Below, piece after piece: positions 7,930 to 19,434 of a DNA stretch of 64,000 nt. The notes beneath the pieces were generated by a model that did no database searches, was not told the origin of the DNA, and saw nothing but the letters and a program-made list of their open reading frames with translations. The position numbers were made by a program, and so were the translations under genes. Positions within the stretch are counted from its first letter, which is position 1. Each line of letters starts with the position of its first letter. Where the stretch lies: the NCBI RefSeq assembly GCF_011043735.1, contig NZ_JAAKGV010000008.1, forward strand, positions 62,001 through 126,000, written 5' to 3'. This DNA is from Methylobacterium sp. DB0501. GTDB lineage: Bacteria; Pseudomonadota; Alphaproteobacteria; Rhizobiales; Beijerinckiaceae.

Positions 7930-10665
7930 TCAGGCCTGCCGGAGCGGCAGCGTCACCGCGAAGGTGGTGCCGGCCCCGAACTCCGAGGCGAGGTCGATCC
8001 GGCCGCCGAGCGCCCGCACCAAGGTGCGGACATGCGCGAGCCCGATCCCCTCCCCCGGCCGGTCCTGGACGCCGGAACGGCGGAACAGCTCGAACACCCG
8101 GGCGTGGTCGCGGGCATCGATGCCGCGGCCGTTGTCGCTCACCCGGATGGTCGCGAGACCGTCCGAGACCGAGCCCGTCACCGCGATGCGGCCCAGCCGG
8201 TCCTTCGCCAGGTACTTGATCGCGTTGTCGATCAGGTTGCCGAAGATCTGCTCCACCGCCACCCGGTCGGCGACGAGGTCCGGCAGGTCGCCGATCGTGA
8301 TGACGGCGCCGACCGTGTCCGCCTGATGGCGCTGCGCATCGGCCAGCCCCTGCACCAGGGCGGTCATCGCCAGGGGCTCGGGCTGGAAGTTGCGCCGCCC
8401 TTCCCGCGACAGCTTCAGGATGGCGTTGATCAGCCCGTCCATCTTGGTGATCGCCGCCTTGATGAAGCCCACCGATTCGGCGAGGTCGGCGTCGATCCGC
8501 TCGGCCCCCGGCCGGCCCGCCAGGGCGGTCCGGATGTCGTCCTGGCTCGCCTCGATCTCGCTGGTGAAGCCCATGATGTTGACGAGCGGCGCCCGCAGGT
8601 CGTGGCTGACGATGTAGGCGTAACGCTGGATCTCCTCGTTCGATTCGCGCAACGCCGCCTCCGCCGCGCGCTGCTCGGTGATGTCGGAATGCACGCCGAC
8701 CCATTCGCGGATCGTGCCGTCGGGATCGAGCACCGGCACCGCCTGGATCGCGAAGGTGCGAAAGACCCCGTCGTGGCGGCGCACCCGGTGCTCGTAGGTG
8801 AAGCGCCGGCGCTCGGCCACCGCCTCGTTCCAGCTCGCGACCGAGCCGGCGCGGTCCTCCGGATGCACCGCCTCGGCCCAGCCGTAACCCGCATATTGCT
8901 CGGGCGTCTGGCCGGTGAGCGCCGCCCAGGCCGGCTGCTCGCCGTGCATCCGGCCCTCGCAATCGTTGGTCCACAGCACGCCGCGCACCGCCTGGACGGC
9001 GGCCTCGAACCGGCTCTGCTCGCGCCGCACCGAGGCGAACAGGCGGGCATTGTCCATCGCCACCGCCGCCTGGCCGGCCAGTCCCTCGATCAGGGTGGCC
9101 TCGCGGGGGCCGAAGCGGTGCGGCTCGGGATGGCCGAACAGCAGCGCGCCGAGGGTCACGCCCTCCCCCGAGACCACCGGCACGGCGAGGTAGCTGCGCA
9201 CCGGCAGGTGGCCCTTCGGCATGCCGCCATGGCTGCCGTAGCGCGGATCCGTCGTCACGTCCTCGCTCAGGACCACCCCGCCGGCCGCGAAGGTCTCGCT
9301 GAACAGGGTCGTCGCCCGCGGCAGGCCGAAGCGGGTGAAGGCCTCGCGCGGGCCGCCGGTGAGGCTGAGGAGCCGCCAGTGCTCCGGCCCGTCCGGGCTC
9401 TCCGGCACCCGCTCGAACAGGGCGCCGTAGGCCGCCCCGGTCAGGTGCGTGGCGGCCTCCACCACCGCGTCGCCCAGGCGCTGGCGGTCGAGCTCGCTCG
9501 ACAGGGCCGTGCCGAGGCGGTTCAGCACCTCCAGGCGCTGAGTCTCGGCGCGCAGGGCCGAGGCGGCCCGCGCACGCTCGGCCGTCCGCTCGCGCTGGCG
9601 TTGCGCTGCGCCGGCGATCTCGGCGCTCACCGCCGCGACCTCCGCCGGCACCCCGGTCAGCGCCGGCGCCGCGCGGCCGAGGCCGAGGGCCACCGCCTGG
9701 TCGCGCAGGGCCTGGAGCGGCGCCGCGATGCTGCGGGCGAAGGCCAGCGCCAGGAGCGCGGCGATGGCCGCCAGCATGATGCCGAGCCCGGCGAACCAGA
9801 CCAGGGAGGCCCGGACGGGGGCCGCCAGCGCTTCCTCCGGCACCCCGACGGCGACGCGCCAATCCGGCACACCGGCCCGCGCATAGGCGACGAAGAACGG
9901 CTCGCCCTCGAGCGAGGTGCCGCGCCAGCTCCCCTCCGGCCTGGTGGCGGCGCGCAACTCGTCGGGCGCCTGCGCGCCGGTGAACCGCTCCGGCGACCGG
10001 GTGCGGGTCAGGACCCGGTGGTCGCGGTCGATCACGCTCATCACCCAGTCCTTCGGCACCCCGCCGGAGGCGAGCACGTCGCGCAGCCGCTCCGTCGGCA
10101 GGGAGAAGGACAGGAGGTAGAGCACGGCGTCGCCGCCCCGGCGCATCACCGGCACCGTGACCCGGAAATGCCCGTCGATCACGCCCGAGACCGCCGCGCG
10201 GCCGCTGAGCGCGCTCGCATCCGCGGAGTCGAGGCGCTCGGGGATCGGCGCGTCGCCGAGGTCGATCAGACGCTGTCCGTCCGGATCGCGCAGGATCGCC
10301 GGCAGGCCGCTGCGGCGCAGCAATTCCTCCGCCTGCCCCCGGAACGCCGTGACGTCGCCGCGCTGGAGCGAGTTGGCGAGGCCCAGGGCCTCCAGGGTGG
10401 CGATCAGGTTGGCGACCTCGCGATCGACCGCCGCCGCCTCGATCCGGGCGCGACCGAGCGCCTCCGCCTCCAGGCGCTCGCGGGCGGCGCCGGCGAATTG
10501 CCACAGCGCCACGCTGCCGAAGATCAGGATCGGCACCGCCAGGCCGAGGCCGAAGACGACCAGGCGGCGCACGATCGAGCCGGGACGCTTGCCTCCCGGC
10601 ACGGAAGAGCCCGGCACAGGGGACGGGGCAGGCCCGGGCGGGGTGGCGGGGGCCTGCATCGGCAT
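7930..10665 (-). CDS. Membrane sensor histidine kinase with periplasmic, GAF and PAS domains
   Basis: A 911-aa kinase. After a Pro-rich leader come TM1 (about 31-58), a periplasmic cache-like sensor region (60-280), TM2 (287-310), a HAMP-like linker, a GAF domain (about 375-515), a PAS domain ending in VGVHSDITEQ, a HisKA domain (YIVSHDLRAPL) and an HATPase (DNAIKY, DNGRGI, GIGLA). The ATG at 10665 is only 11 nt beyond the thiC stop, so it probably shares the thiC transcript and TPP riboswitch. The ligand is unknown. The Rcp1-like receiver and receiver-HWE kinase downstream are likely partners. Confidence 0.9.
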   Translation of the reverse strand: MPMQAPATPPGPAPSPVPGSSVPGGKRPGSIVRRLVVFGLGLAVPILIFGSVALWQFAGAARERLEAEALGRARIEAAAVDREVANLIATLEALGLANSLQRGDVTAFRGQAEELLRRSGLPAILRDPDGQRLIDLGDAPIPERLDSADASALSGRAAVSGVIDGHFRVTVPVMRRGGDAVLYLLSFSLPTERLRDVLASGGVPKDWVMSVIDRDHRVLTRTRSPERFTGAQAPDELRAATRPEGSWRGTSLEGEPFFVAYARAGVPDWRVAVGVPEEALAAPVRASLVWFAGLGIMLAAIAALLALAFARSIAAPLQALRDQAVALGLGRAAPALTGVPAEVAAVSAEIAGAAQRQRERTAERARAASALRAETQRLEVLNRLGTALSSELDRQRLGDAVVEAATHLTGAAYGALFERVPESPDGPEHWRLLSLTGGPREAFTRFGLPRATTLFSETFAAGGVVLSEDVTTDPRYGSHGGMPKGHLPVRSYLAVPVVSGEGVTLGALLFGHPEPHRFGPREATLIEGLAGQAAVAMDNARLFASVRREQSRFEAAVQAVRGVLWTNDCEGRMHGEQPAWAALTGQTPEQYAGYGWAEAVHPEDRAGSVASWNEAVAERRRFTYEHRVRRHDGVFRTFAIQAVPVLDPDGTIREWVGVHSDITEQRAAEAALRESNEEIQRYAYIVSHDLRAPLVNIMGFTSEIEASQDDIRTALAGRPGAERIDADLAESVGFIKAAITKMDGLINAILKLSREGRRNFQPEPLAMTALVQGLADAQRHQADTVGAVITIGDLPDLVADRVAVEQIFGNLIDNAIKYLAKDRLGRIAVTGSVSDGLATIRVSDNGRGIDARDHARVFELFRRSGVQDRPGEGIGLAHVRTLVRALGGRIDLASEFGAGTTFAVTLPLRQA

Positions 10666-10676
10666 GGATCGTCTTC

Positions 10677-12727
<2,051 letters not shown>

Positions 12728-12866
12728 ACGAATGTCCGGCGGCGGGCGGGGTTTGTCAATCGCGCGTCGCAGGACGCTGCGGCATCCCGGCCCCCGGCCT
12801 TGAACCGCCCCGGGACCGCGACCCAGATAGGCAAGACAGGACGATGCTTCCCTTCAGGAGCCTGAC

Positions 12867-13241
12867 TTGGGACGCCGAGAGCGGCGCTGGCGCGACGACG
12901 ACCCCTCCACGCATGGCATCGGCGCCCGTGCCGATGTGATCTGCCCGCTCTGCGAGCGGCGGATCCCGCCCGGCGCCCGCCAGAGCCGCCACCACCTGAC
13001 GCCGAAGCTGAAGGGCGGCATCCACGGCGAGACCGTGCAACTGCACCAGATCTGCCATTCGGCGATCCACGCCCGCCACAGCGAGGCGGAACTGGCCCGC
13101 CGCCTCAGCGACGTCGCCAGCCTGCGGGCCGAGCCGGAGATCGCCCGCTTCCTCGCCTGGGTCCGCACCAAGCCCGACGACTTCCACACCGCGACGCGGA
13201 TGACCCGGACGCGGCGGGAGTCGAAGCGGAGCGTGCGGTAA
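12867..13241 (+). CDS. HNH endonuclease-family protein
   Basis: A 124-aa basic protein with an HNH/zinc core: CPLCER (about 26-31), RHHLTPKLKGG with the catalytic His pair, then LHQICHSAIHA, so two Cys pairs frame the metal site. Similar small HNH proteins occur as free-standing chromosomal genes in alphaproteobacteria; the physiological target is unknown. The start is a TTG with AGGAG seven nt upstream, the only clear ribosome-binding site in this frame. It is divergent from thiC and convergent with the PgsA-like gene. Confidence 0.85.
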   Translation: MGRRERRWRDDDPSTHGIGARADVICPLCERRIPPGARQSRHHLTPKLKGGIHGETVQLHQICHSAIHARHSEAELARRLSDVASLRAEPEIARFLAWVRTKPDDFHTATRMTRTRRESKRSVR

Positions 13242-13403
13242 AGCCGGGCGACCCCGACGGCGCCGGATCGCGGCATTCCCGAAAACGACGACGGCCCATC
13301 GCCGAGCCGGCATTTCTCGGGAGGCTCCCCTTTCCCGGACGATTGCCGCGAGAGCGGAAGCGGATCCGGGACGCGGAGCGCTCGTGGACCGGCGAGGCTC
13401 CGC

Positions 13404-13991
13404 TCACACCCCAGCCGACCGTCCCGCCCGCCACCCCGCCAGGCCCTGCACCACCGCCGAGGCGACCGACAGCCCGGCCAGAGCCGGCATCGCGACGGCC
13501 TCGATGCCCTCCGCCGCGATCCCGAGGGCCCGGCTGCCGAGGAGCCAGGCCAGGAAGGCGATCTGGCAGGCGGTATTGAGCTTGCCGACGGCGAGCGGCG
13601 GGGTCTCCAGCGGGCGGCCGGCGAGCCGGGCGAGGCCGGCGGCCAGCACCGTGAGGGTGTCGCGGGAGACCAGCAGGGCGGGGAACCAGGCCGGCAGGAT
13701 CCCGGCGAACGTCAGGCTCACCAGGACGGCGAGCATCAGGGCCTTGTCGGCGAGCGGATCGAGGATCGCGCCGAGGCGGCTCGTCAGGGCGTAGCGGCGG
13801 GCCAGGAACCCGTCGATGCCGTCGGAGAGCCCGGCGACGGCGAAGAGCAGGAAGGCGGGCTCCCAGGCCTCCCGGGCGATCGTCCACACGACGACCGGCA
13901 CCAGGGCGAGGCGCCCGGCGGTGACCAGGTTCGGCAGCGATTTCGGCAAGGATTTCGGCAAGGATCTCCGGAGGGGCTTCGGCGGCATCAT
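13404..13991 (-). CDS. CDP-alcohol phosphatidyltransferase (PgsA-like)
   Basis: A 195-aa polytopic membrane enzyme with the complete CDP-alcohol phosphotransferase motif: [11 protein letters not shown], eight residues, then [10 protein letters not shown] (DGx2ARx8Gx3Dx3D). The most likely product is phosphatidylglycerophosphate; cardiolipin or another phosphatidyl alcohol cannot be excluded. The N-terminus holds a short LPKS repeat from a 12-nt duplication. The adjacent ATG codons at 13991 are preferred over a TTG at 14027. The gene is divergent from purM, with about 90 bp for both promoters. Confidence 0.85.
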   Translation of the reverse strand: MMPPKPLRRSLPKSLPKSLPNLVTAGRLALVPVVVWTIAREAWEPAFLLFAVAGLSDGIDGFLARRYALTSRLGAILDPLADKALMLAVLVSLTFAGILPAWFPALLVSRDTLTVLAAGLARLAGRPLETPPLAVGKLNTACQIAFLAWLLGSRALGIAAEGIEAVAMPALAGLSVASAVVQGLAGWRAGRSAGV

Positions 13992-14080
13992 ACGTCCCGG
14001 GCTGCCCCGACTCGCGGTCGCGGGCAAGAGCGGCTAAGAGCGGTCGCGGACTATCAGGGATCGAGGCGAAGGGTCGAGGG

Positions 14081-15157
14081 ATGACGACGGGCGAGCGCCA
14101 GAACGGGATGACCTACGCGGAGGCGGGCGTCGACATCGATGCCGGCAACGCCATGGTCGAGGCGATCAAGCCCCTGGTGCGGGCGACCCGCCGGCCGGGA
14201 GCGGACGCGGAGATCGGCGGGTTCGGCGGTCTGTTCGACCTGAAGGCGGCGGGCTTCAAGGACCCGATCCTGGTCGCGGCCAACGACGGCGTCGGCACCA
14301 AGGTCAAGATCGCGATCGAGACCGGGCGGCACGCGACGATCGGCATCGACCTCGTGGCGATGTGCGTCAACGACATCATCGTCCAGGGCGCGGAGCCCCT
14401 GTTCTTCCTCGACTACTACGCCACCGGCAAGCTCGTGCCGGGGGTCGGCGCCGACATCGTGCGGGGCATCGCCGAGGGCTGCCGCCAGGCCGGCTGCGCG
14501 CTGATCGGCGGCGAGACCGCCGAGATGCCGGGCCTCTACGACGGGTCGGACTACGACCTCGCCGGCTTCGCCGTGGGAGCGGCCGAGCGCGGCGCGCTCC
14601 TGCCGGTGGCGGGCATCGCGCCCGGCGACGTGGTGCTGGGCCTGCCCTCGTCGGGCGTGCACTCGAACGGGTTCTCGCTGGTGCGCCGGATCGTGGCGGC
14701 CTCCGGCCTCGGCTACGACGCGCCGGCGCCGTTCGCGCCGGTCCAGAGCCTCGGCGAGGCGCTGCTCGAGCCGACCCGCATCTACGTCAAGCCGCTGCTC
14801 GCGGCCCTGAGGGCCACCGGGCCCGGCGCCATCAAGGCGCTCGCCCACATCACCGGCGGCGGCTTCCCCGACAACCTGCCCCGCGTGCTGCCGGACGGCG
14901 TCGGCATCGCGCTCGACCTCGACGCGATCGTCGTGCCCCCGGTCTTCGGCTGGCTCGCCCGCCAGGGCAACGTCGCCGAGGCCGAGATGCTGCGCACCTT
15001 CAATTGCGGCATCGGCATGGTGGTCGTCGTCGATCCGGCCCGAGCGGAGGCGGTGACCGAGGCGCTCCGGACTGCCGGCGAGGCGCCGGTCCGCCTCGGG
15101 CAGATCACGAAACGGGGCGAGAGCCCCGTCACCACGTCTGGGCGCCTCGCCCTATGA
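14081..15157 (+). CDS. purM: Phosphoribosylformylglycinamidine cyclo-ligase (AIR synthetase)
   Basis: Cytoplasmic fifth step of purine synthesis: ATP-dependent closure of FGAM to AIR. The 358-aa protein has the PurM hallmarks [15 protein letters not shown], the [12 protein letters not shown] segment, [10 protein letters not shown] and [15 protein letters not shown]. The ATG at 14081 is adopted; an in-frame ATG at 14108 is an alternative close to the conserved core. The stop overlaps the purN start (ATGA), giving translational coupling of two successive-pathway genes, the usual purMN pair. Confidence 0.97.
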   Translation: MTTGERQNGMTYAEAGVDIDAGNAMVEAIKPLVRATRRPGADAEIGGFGGLFDLKAAGFKDPILVAANDGVGTKVKIAIETGRHATIGIDLVAMCVNDIIVQGAEPLFFLDYYATGKLVPGVGADIVRGIAEGCRQAGCALIGGETAEMPGLYDGSDYDLAGFAVGAAERGALLPVAGIAPGDVVLGLPSSGVHSNGFSLVRRIVAASGLGYDAPAPFAPVQSLGEALLEPTRIYVKPLLAALRATGPGAIKALAHITGGGFPDNLPRVLPDGVGIALDLDAIVVPPVFGWLARQGNVAEAEMLRTFNCGIGMVVVVDPARAEAVTEALRTAGEAPVRLGQITKRGESPVTTSGRLAL

Positions 15158-15834
15158 GCCGGCGCCCCGAGCTCGCGGCGCCGCGCGCCAGGATCGGGAT
15201 CCTGATCTCCGGCCGCGGCTCCAACATGGTGTCGCTGCTGGAGGCCGCGCAGGCGCCGGACTACCCGGCCGAGATCGTGCTGGTCGCCTCGAACCGGCCG
15301 GACGCGGCCGGCCTCGTCCGCGCGGCGGAGGCCGGGCTCGCCACCGAGGCGGTCGACCACCGCGCCCATCCGGACCGGGCCTCCTTCGAGCGCGCGCTCG
15401 ATGAGGCGTTGCGCCGTCACGGCGTCGAGTTCCTGGTCCTGGCCGGCTTCATGCGGGTGCTGACGCCCTGGTTCGTCGAGGCCTGGGCCGGCCGGATGCT
15501 CAACATCCACCCCTCCCTGCTGCCGCTGTTCCGCGGCACCCACACCCACGCCCAGGCGCTGGCGGCCGGCGTGCGCGTCCATGGCTGCACGGTGCATTTC
15601 GTCGTGCCGGAGCTCGATGCCGGCCCGATCGTCGCCCAGGCCGTGGTGCCGGTGCTGCCGGAGGACGACGAGGACCGTCTCAGCGCCCGGGTGCTGGTGC
15701 AGGAGCACCGGCTCTACCCGGCGGCGCTCGCCCTGGTGGCGAGCGGCCGCGCCCGCCTCGACGGGGGCCGGGTGGTGTTCGCGGAGGGCAGCGGGGCTGC
15801 CGCGGGCGCGCTGGTGGCGCCGGCCCTGGTCTGA
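15154..15834 (+). CDS. purN: Phosphoribosylglycinamide formyltransferase (GART)
   Basis: Transfers a formyl group from 10-formyl-THF to GAR, the third step of purine synthesis. The 226-aa protein starts within the purM stop (ATGA). It shows [10 protein letters not shown] (phosphate loop), GFMRVL, the folate and catalytic block [10 protein letters not shown] with Asn/His, and [14 protein letters not shown] with the catalytic Asp. The length fits PurN. The last 20 residues are Ala/Gly-rich and variable. Confidence 0.96.
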   Translation: MSRRPELAAPRARIGILISGRGSNMVSLLEAAQAPDYPAEIVLVASNRPDAAGLVRAAEAGLATEAVDHRAHPDRASFERALDEALRRHGVEFLVLAGFMRVLTPWFVEAWAGRMLNIHPSLLPLFRGTHTHAQALAAGVRVHGCTVHFVVPELDAGPIVAQAVVPVLPEDDEDRLSARVLVQEHRLYPAALALVASGRARLDGGRVVFAEGSGAAAGALVAPALV

Positions 15835-15970
15835 CGGCACGGTGCCGCAGCCCATCCGCGACGGCCCCGAATCACCGGCATCGGGATTGCGACTCGGCCC
15901 GCGATCTGGCACCGCCATCGGCGTCGTTCCGACTGCCCGGACCGTCCGGTCCGCACGGGTCCCCTCTCCC

Positions 15971-16360
15971 ATGCCCCCAGCCCTGTCCCGCGTGTCCCGC
16001 ATACTCGGCTGGCTGATCCTGGCCGCCGTCACGGTGGCGACCGTCGCGCCGATCGGTTACCGGCCGGTCAGCACGATGCCGGTCTCGATCGAGCGGTTCT
16101 CCGCCTTCGCGGCGCTCGCCTTCCTGCTGAGCCTCGGCTATCCGCGCCACCGCTGGCAGATCCTGGCGCTGACGATCGGGGCCGCCGGCCTCCTGGAAGC
16201 GCTGCAGCTGCTCGAACCGACCCGGCACGGCCGCGTCGCCGATTTCCTGGTGAAGGTCGTCGGTTGCGCGTGCGGCGCGGCGGCCTCCCTGGCCATCGGC
16301 CTGCTCTGGCCCCGCCCCGCCGGGGCCCGCGACGGGACGGAAGCATCCCGGCTCAGCTGA
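15971..16360 (+). CDS. VanZ-like small membrane protein
   Basis: A 129-aa protein with about four hydrophobic segments. The pattern ATVAPIGYRP after the first helix, SIERFSAFAALAFLLSLGYPRH, then a helix followed by LEALQLLEPTRHGRVADF, matches VanZ-like proteins (the ExxQ...RxxxxxDx signature). VanZ confers low teicoplanin resistance in enterococci, but alphaproteobacterial homologues have no assigned role. The ATG at 15971 opens just before helix 1. Its end overlaps the stop of the small opposite-strand gene by 8 bp. Confidence 0.75.
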   Translation: MPPALSRVSRILGWLILAAVTVATVAPIGYRPVSTMPVSIERFSAFAALAFLLSLGYPRHRWQILALTIGAAGLLEALQLLEPTRHGRVADFLVKVVGCACGAAASLAIGLLWPRPAGARDGTEASRLS

Positions 16361-16508
16361 TGCTGTAGGTCCGCTCGATGACGACGCCGCAGCTCTCCGC
16401 GAGGCTGAAGGCCATCTCGCGGGTCAGGCCGAAGATCAGCGGCGTCTCGCCGCGATAGAGCGTGTAGCGGCCGTCGGGCCGCACCGTGATGCGCACCGCC
16501 TCATGCAT
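16353..16508 (-). CDS. 51-aa hypothetical protein
   Basis: A small frame from ATG 16508 to TGA 16353, with GGAGGAG seven to eight nt before the start. The product (MHEAVRITVRPDG..., ending IERTYSIS) alternates like a short beta sheet plus one helix and carries a single Cys. Codon positions look coding (GC at third positions). It overlaps the 3' end of the VanZ-like gene tail to tail. No function recognised. Confidence 0.65.
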   Translation of the reverse strand: MHEAVRITVRPDGRYTLYRGETPLIFGLTREMAFSLAESCGVVIERTYSIS

Positions 16509-16600
16509 CGCTGACTCCTCCGAGGCCGGCCCGTTCTCGTGCGGGACGGCTCACGGCGGGGGAGCTTAGGGCGATTCGCGGGCCGCGCGAAGAGGTCGGA

Positions 16601-16783
16601 TCAGGCGGTGCGCCGCTTGGTCCGCCGCCGGCCTTTCGCCTTCGGCTTGACCGTCGCGGCCTTGGTCATCTCGGTCACCGCCGCGCGTTGCTGGCGCCGC
16701 ACCGCGTTCGCGGCATGGCCCATCCAGAAGCCGGCGGCCCGGTTGGCGGCGGAGAGCCACAGGCTGTAGGGCGATCCCTTCAT
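16601..16783 (-). CDS. 60-aa basic hypothetical protein
   Basis: The product begins MKGSPYSLWLSAANRAAG, has an aromatic, amphipathic helix (residues 5-30) and ends in a Lys/Arg-rich tail (KGRRRTKRR). GAGGTG nine nt upstream supports the ATG at 16783; a GTG at 16795 is an alternative. The layout resembles small phasin- or membrane-associated proteins of alphaproteobacteria, or a nucleic-acid binder by its tail, but neither is established. Confidence 0.6.
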   Translation of the reverse strand: MKGSPYSLWLSAANRAAGFWMGHAANAVRRQQRAAVTEMTKAATVKPKAKGRRRTKRRTA

Positions 16784-16857
16784 GGCGGTCTTCACCTCGT
16801 GACGATCGGGGTCTCCCTCCCGTCAACGGCGCGGAGCCGGGATGGGTTGCGGCAGCC

Positions 16858-17976
16858 TCACGGCTCCTCCGCCCGCCGCCCTGCCCCTTGCCTCGGCTCC
16901 TTGGCCTGCGGCCCGATCGACTGGCGCCACTCGGCGAGGAAACGGGCGCGCTTGGCGCGGTCCTGCACGGCGAGCAGCACCGGCCCGACGGTGATCGGCC
17001 GGAAGATGCCGGCCGCCGACAGGCTCGGCGGCCCGTCGACGCCCGGCGGCAGCGGGCCGCTGCGGTCGAAGAAGAAGCCCTGCTCGCGCGAGACGCGCTG
17101 CCCGCGCTCCGACAGGAGATAGTCGAGGAACGCGAAGGCGTCCCCGACCGCCCGGGCGGTGACCGGCACCAGCGCGGCGCGGGTAAGGACCAGGGTGTAA
17201 TCCTGCGGCACCACCACGCCGAGGCGGGCGCCGCGCCGCATCGCGCCGTAGACGTAGGAGCCGAGCAGGTTGTAGCCGATCGTGATCCGTCCCGCCTCGA
17301 GGTCGGCGATCAGGTCGGCGGTGCAGCACCGGACCTGAAGGTTCGCCCGCCCGAACGCCTCGACGAGGCGGCCATAGGTGGCCGCCGCGCGGGCATCGTA
17401 GACCGCGAACAGGTAGCCGATGCCCGACAGGGTGATGTCGTAGGAGCCGATCCGCCCGGCATAGGCGTCGGGCTTGCGCCGCAGGAGGTCGACGAGCTCG
17501 ACCCGGCTGCGCGGCAGGTCCTCCCGCGGCACCAGGTCTGGACGGTAGGCGATCACCGCCGGCTCGGTGGTGAAGCCGAACACCTCGTTGCGCCAGGCCG
17601 CCCAGTCGGGCAGGCGGCCGGTCTCGATCGAACGGTGGGACCGGGCGCAGCCGTCATTGGCAAGCTTGATGAGGTGGTCGACCGAGGACGAGATCACCAC
17701 GTCGGCGGCGTAGTCGTCGGAGGCCCGCCCGGCGGCGCAGGCCGCCTTGAGGCCGCTGAACAGGTCGGCGGTGATGTATTCGTGATAGACCACCGTCACG
17801 TCCGGGTAGAGCAGCTGGTAGTCGCGGATCAGCGGCGCCATCGCGTCGGTGTCGGCGGCGGCGCGGATCGTCAGCGTGCTGCGCTCGTGCTCGCTCGCCG
17901 GGAAACGCATCGTCTCCTCGGCCAGCGCCGGGCGCGCGAGCAGCAGGGCGAGCAGGAGGATGGCGCGCCGGATCAC
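16858..17976 (-). CDS. Periplasmic substrate-binding protein linked to a two-component system
   Basis: A 372-aa protein with a signal peptide (ILLLALLLARPALA, cut near residue 19). The bilobed fold typical of Fe3+/spermidine/phosphonate-type binding proteins is suggested by LTIRAAADTDAMAPLIRDYQLLYPDV, DVVISSSVDHLIKLA and IGYNLLGSY. It has no neighbouring permease or ATPase in the same operon. Instead its start overlaps the kinase stop by 4 bp, which suggests an accessory sensor that presents ligand to the kinase. The ligand is unknown. The C-terminus is a charged, variable tail. Confidence 0.82.
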   Translation of the reverse strand: MIRRAILLLALLLARPALAEETMRFPASEHERSTLTIRAAADTDAMAPLIRDYQLLYPDVTVVYHEYITADLFSGLKAACAAGRASDDYAADVVISSSVDHLIKLANDGCARSHRSIETGRLPDWAAWRNEVFGFTTEPAVIAYRPDLVPREDLPRSRVELVDLLRRKPDAYAGRIGSYDITLSGIGYLFAVYDARAAATYGRLVEAFGRANLQVRCCTADLIADLEAGRITIGYNLLGSYVYGAMRRGARLGVVVPQDYTLVLTRAALVPVTARAVGDAFAFLDYLLSERGQRVSREQGFFFDRSGPLPPGVDGPPSLSAAGIFRPITVGPVLLAVQDRAKRARFLAEWRQSIGPQAKEPRQGAGRRAEEP

Positions 17977-19370
17977 GACGCGGCCTCGTCCGGCAGGGAC
18001 AGGATCACGCAGAAGCCCTTCTCGGAGTGGCTCTCGAAGCGCAGCTCGCCGCCATGGGCCGCCGCGACCTCGGCGGCGATCGAGAGGCCGAGGCCGGAGC
18101 CGACGCCGCCGCCGGTCGCGGCCTGGAACGGCTCGCGCACCCGGGCCCAGTCGGCGGCCGGGATGCCCGGCCCGTCATCCTCCACCGCCAGCAGCACCCG
18201 GCCGCGTTCGTGCCCGAGCCGGACCGTGAGCCGCGAGCGGGCACCGTGCTTGAAGGCGTTGTGGATCAGGTTCGCCAGGGCCTCGCGCAGGGCGATGGCG
18301 TCGCCGGGGATCGTCACGGCTCCGTCCGGCCCCTCGTAGCCGGCATCGACCGACCGGCCGCCGGCCTGCTGCAGGGCGTCGATCAGGGTACGGCGGGCGA
18401 GCCCCGCCACGTCGACCGGGCTGAACGCCGCCGAGCGGGCGCGGTGGATCACCATGGCGTGGTTGAGGAGCTGGTTGGTGAGATGGCCGAGCTCGGCGGT
18501 GCGCCGGCGCAGGCGGTCGATCTGGTCGCGGCGGCGCCCCTCGTCGGTTTCGCTCGACAGGAGGTCGAGCTGGGCGGCGAGCGCGGTCAGCGGCGTGCGG
18601 ATCTGGTGCGCGGCGTCGGCGATGAAGCGCTTCATCACCGCGACGTGCCCCGAGAGCCGGCCCATGAAATGGTCGATCGAGGTGACGAGAAGGTGGATCT
18701 CCTGCGGCGCGGCGAGGCCGAGGGGCTGGAGGTCGTTGGGCCCGCGGGCCGCCAGCACGCCCTCGATGGCCCGCAGGGGCCGCAAGGCCGCCCGCACCGC
18801 CACCGCGACGGCGCCGAGGGCCAGCGCGCTCATCGCCAGCACCATCAGGCTCGCCTTCACGGTGAGGGCGCGGGCGAGCTGGCCCCGCGCCTCCCGGGTC
18901 TGGGCCACCACCACGGCGGCGAATCCCGCCTTCGCGGCGTCCGGCACGTAGCGCCCCGCCACCACCGCCCGCACCGCCTGGCCGCGATGCTCCGCGTCGA
19001 GGAGAACCGGCCCGGCGGCGAGCCGCGCCCGGTCGACCGGCACCGCGAGGTCGGCGTCGCCCGTCAGCAGCCGGTCGGCGGGGTCGAGCACCTTGTAGAA
19101 GATCCGGTCGCGGGGGCTGAGCCCCAAGGTCTCGAAGGCCGAGAAGGGCGGATCGACCGAGATCTCGCGCCCGTCGCTGGCGATGGACTCGGCGATCTGC
19201 AACGCCGCCCCGACGAGGAGCCGGTCATAGGCCTCGTCCGCCGCAAGCCGCGCCGAGGCCCAGGCGGCGACGAGGAGCAGCCCCGCGCCGGCGGCGAGGA
19301 CGACGGCCAGCACCGCCACGAGACGGGCAAAGAGCGAGGAGGCCAGGGCCGAGGGGGCGCGCGGGATCAT
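17973..19370 (-). CDS. TctE-like sensor histidine kinase
   Basis: A 465-aa inner-membrane kinase. TM1 is about 15-40, a periplasmic domain spans 41-172 with the FYKVLDPADRLLTGD pattern of TctE (2CSK_N) sensors, and TM2 is about 173-196. HAMP, a HisKA domain (FIADAAHQIRTPLTAL, His255) and an HATPase (NLIHNAFKHG, DDGPGIP, GLGLSI) follow. TctE relatives sense carboxylates in many proteobacteria. It overlaps the downstream binding-protein gene by 4 bp and follows the response regulator after 43 bp, so all three form one operon. Confidence 0.92.
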   Translation of the reverse strand: MIPRAPSALASSLFARLVAVLAVVLAAGAGLLLVAAWASARLAADEAYDRLLVGAALQIAESIASDGREISVDPPFSAFETLGLSPRDRIFYKVLDPADRLLTGDADLAVPVDRARLAAGPVLLDAEHRGQAVRAVVAGRYVPDAAKAGFAAVVVAQTREARGQLARALTVKASLMVLAMSALALGAVAVAVRAALRPLRAIEGVLAARGPNDLQPLGLAAPQEIHLLVTSIDHFMGRLSGHVAVMKRFIADAAHQIRTPLTALAAQLDLLSSETDEGRRRDQIDRLRRRTAELGHLTNQLLNHAMVIHRARSAAFSPVDVAGLARRTLIDALQQAGGRSVDAGYEGPDGAVTIPGDAIALREALANLIHNAFKHGARSRLTVRLGHERGRVLLAVEDDGPGIPAADWARVREPFQAATGGGVGSGLGLSIAAEVAAAHGGELRFESHSEKGFCVILSLPDEAAS

Positions 19371-19383
19371 GGCGGCGGGTTCG

Positions 19384-19434
19384 CGATTCCTGACACGTCA
19401 CGATTCTGGCACTTCATGATTCCTGACACACCAC
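19384..19434. repeat. Short tandem duplication at the regulator-kinase junction
   Basis: Three degenerate copies of a GATTCCTGACAC-type unit of 16-17 bp, spanning the end of the response regulator gene (stop at 19414) and the gap before the kinase start. Confidence 0.6.
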
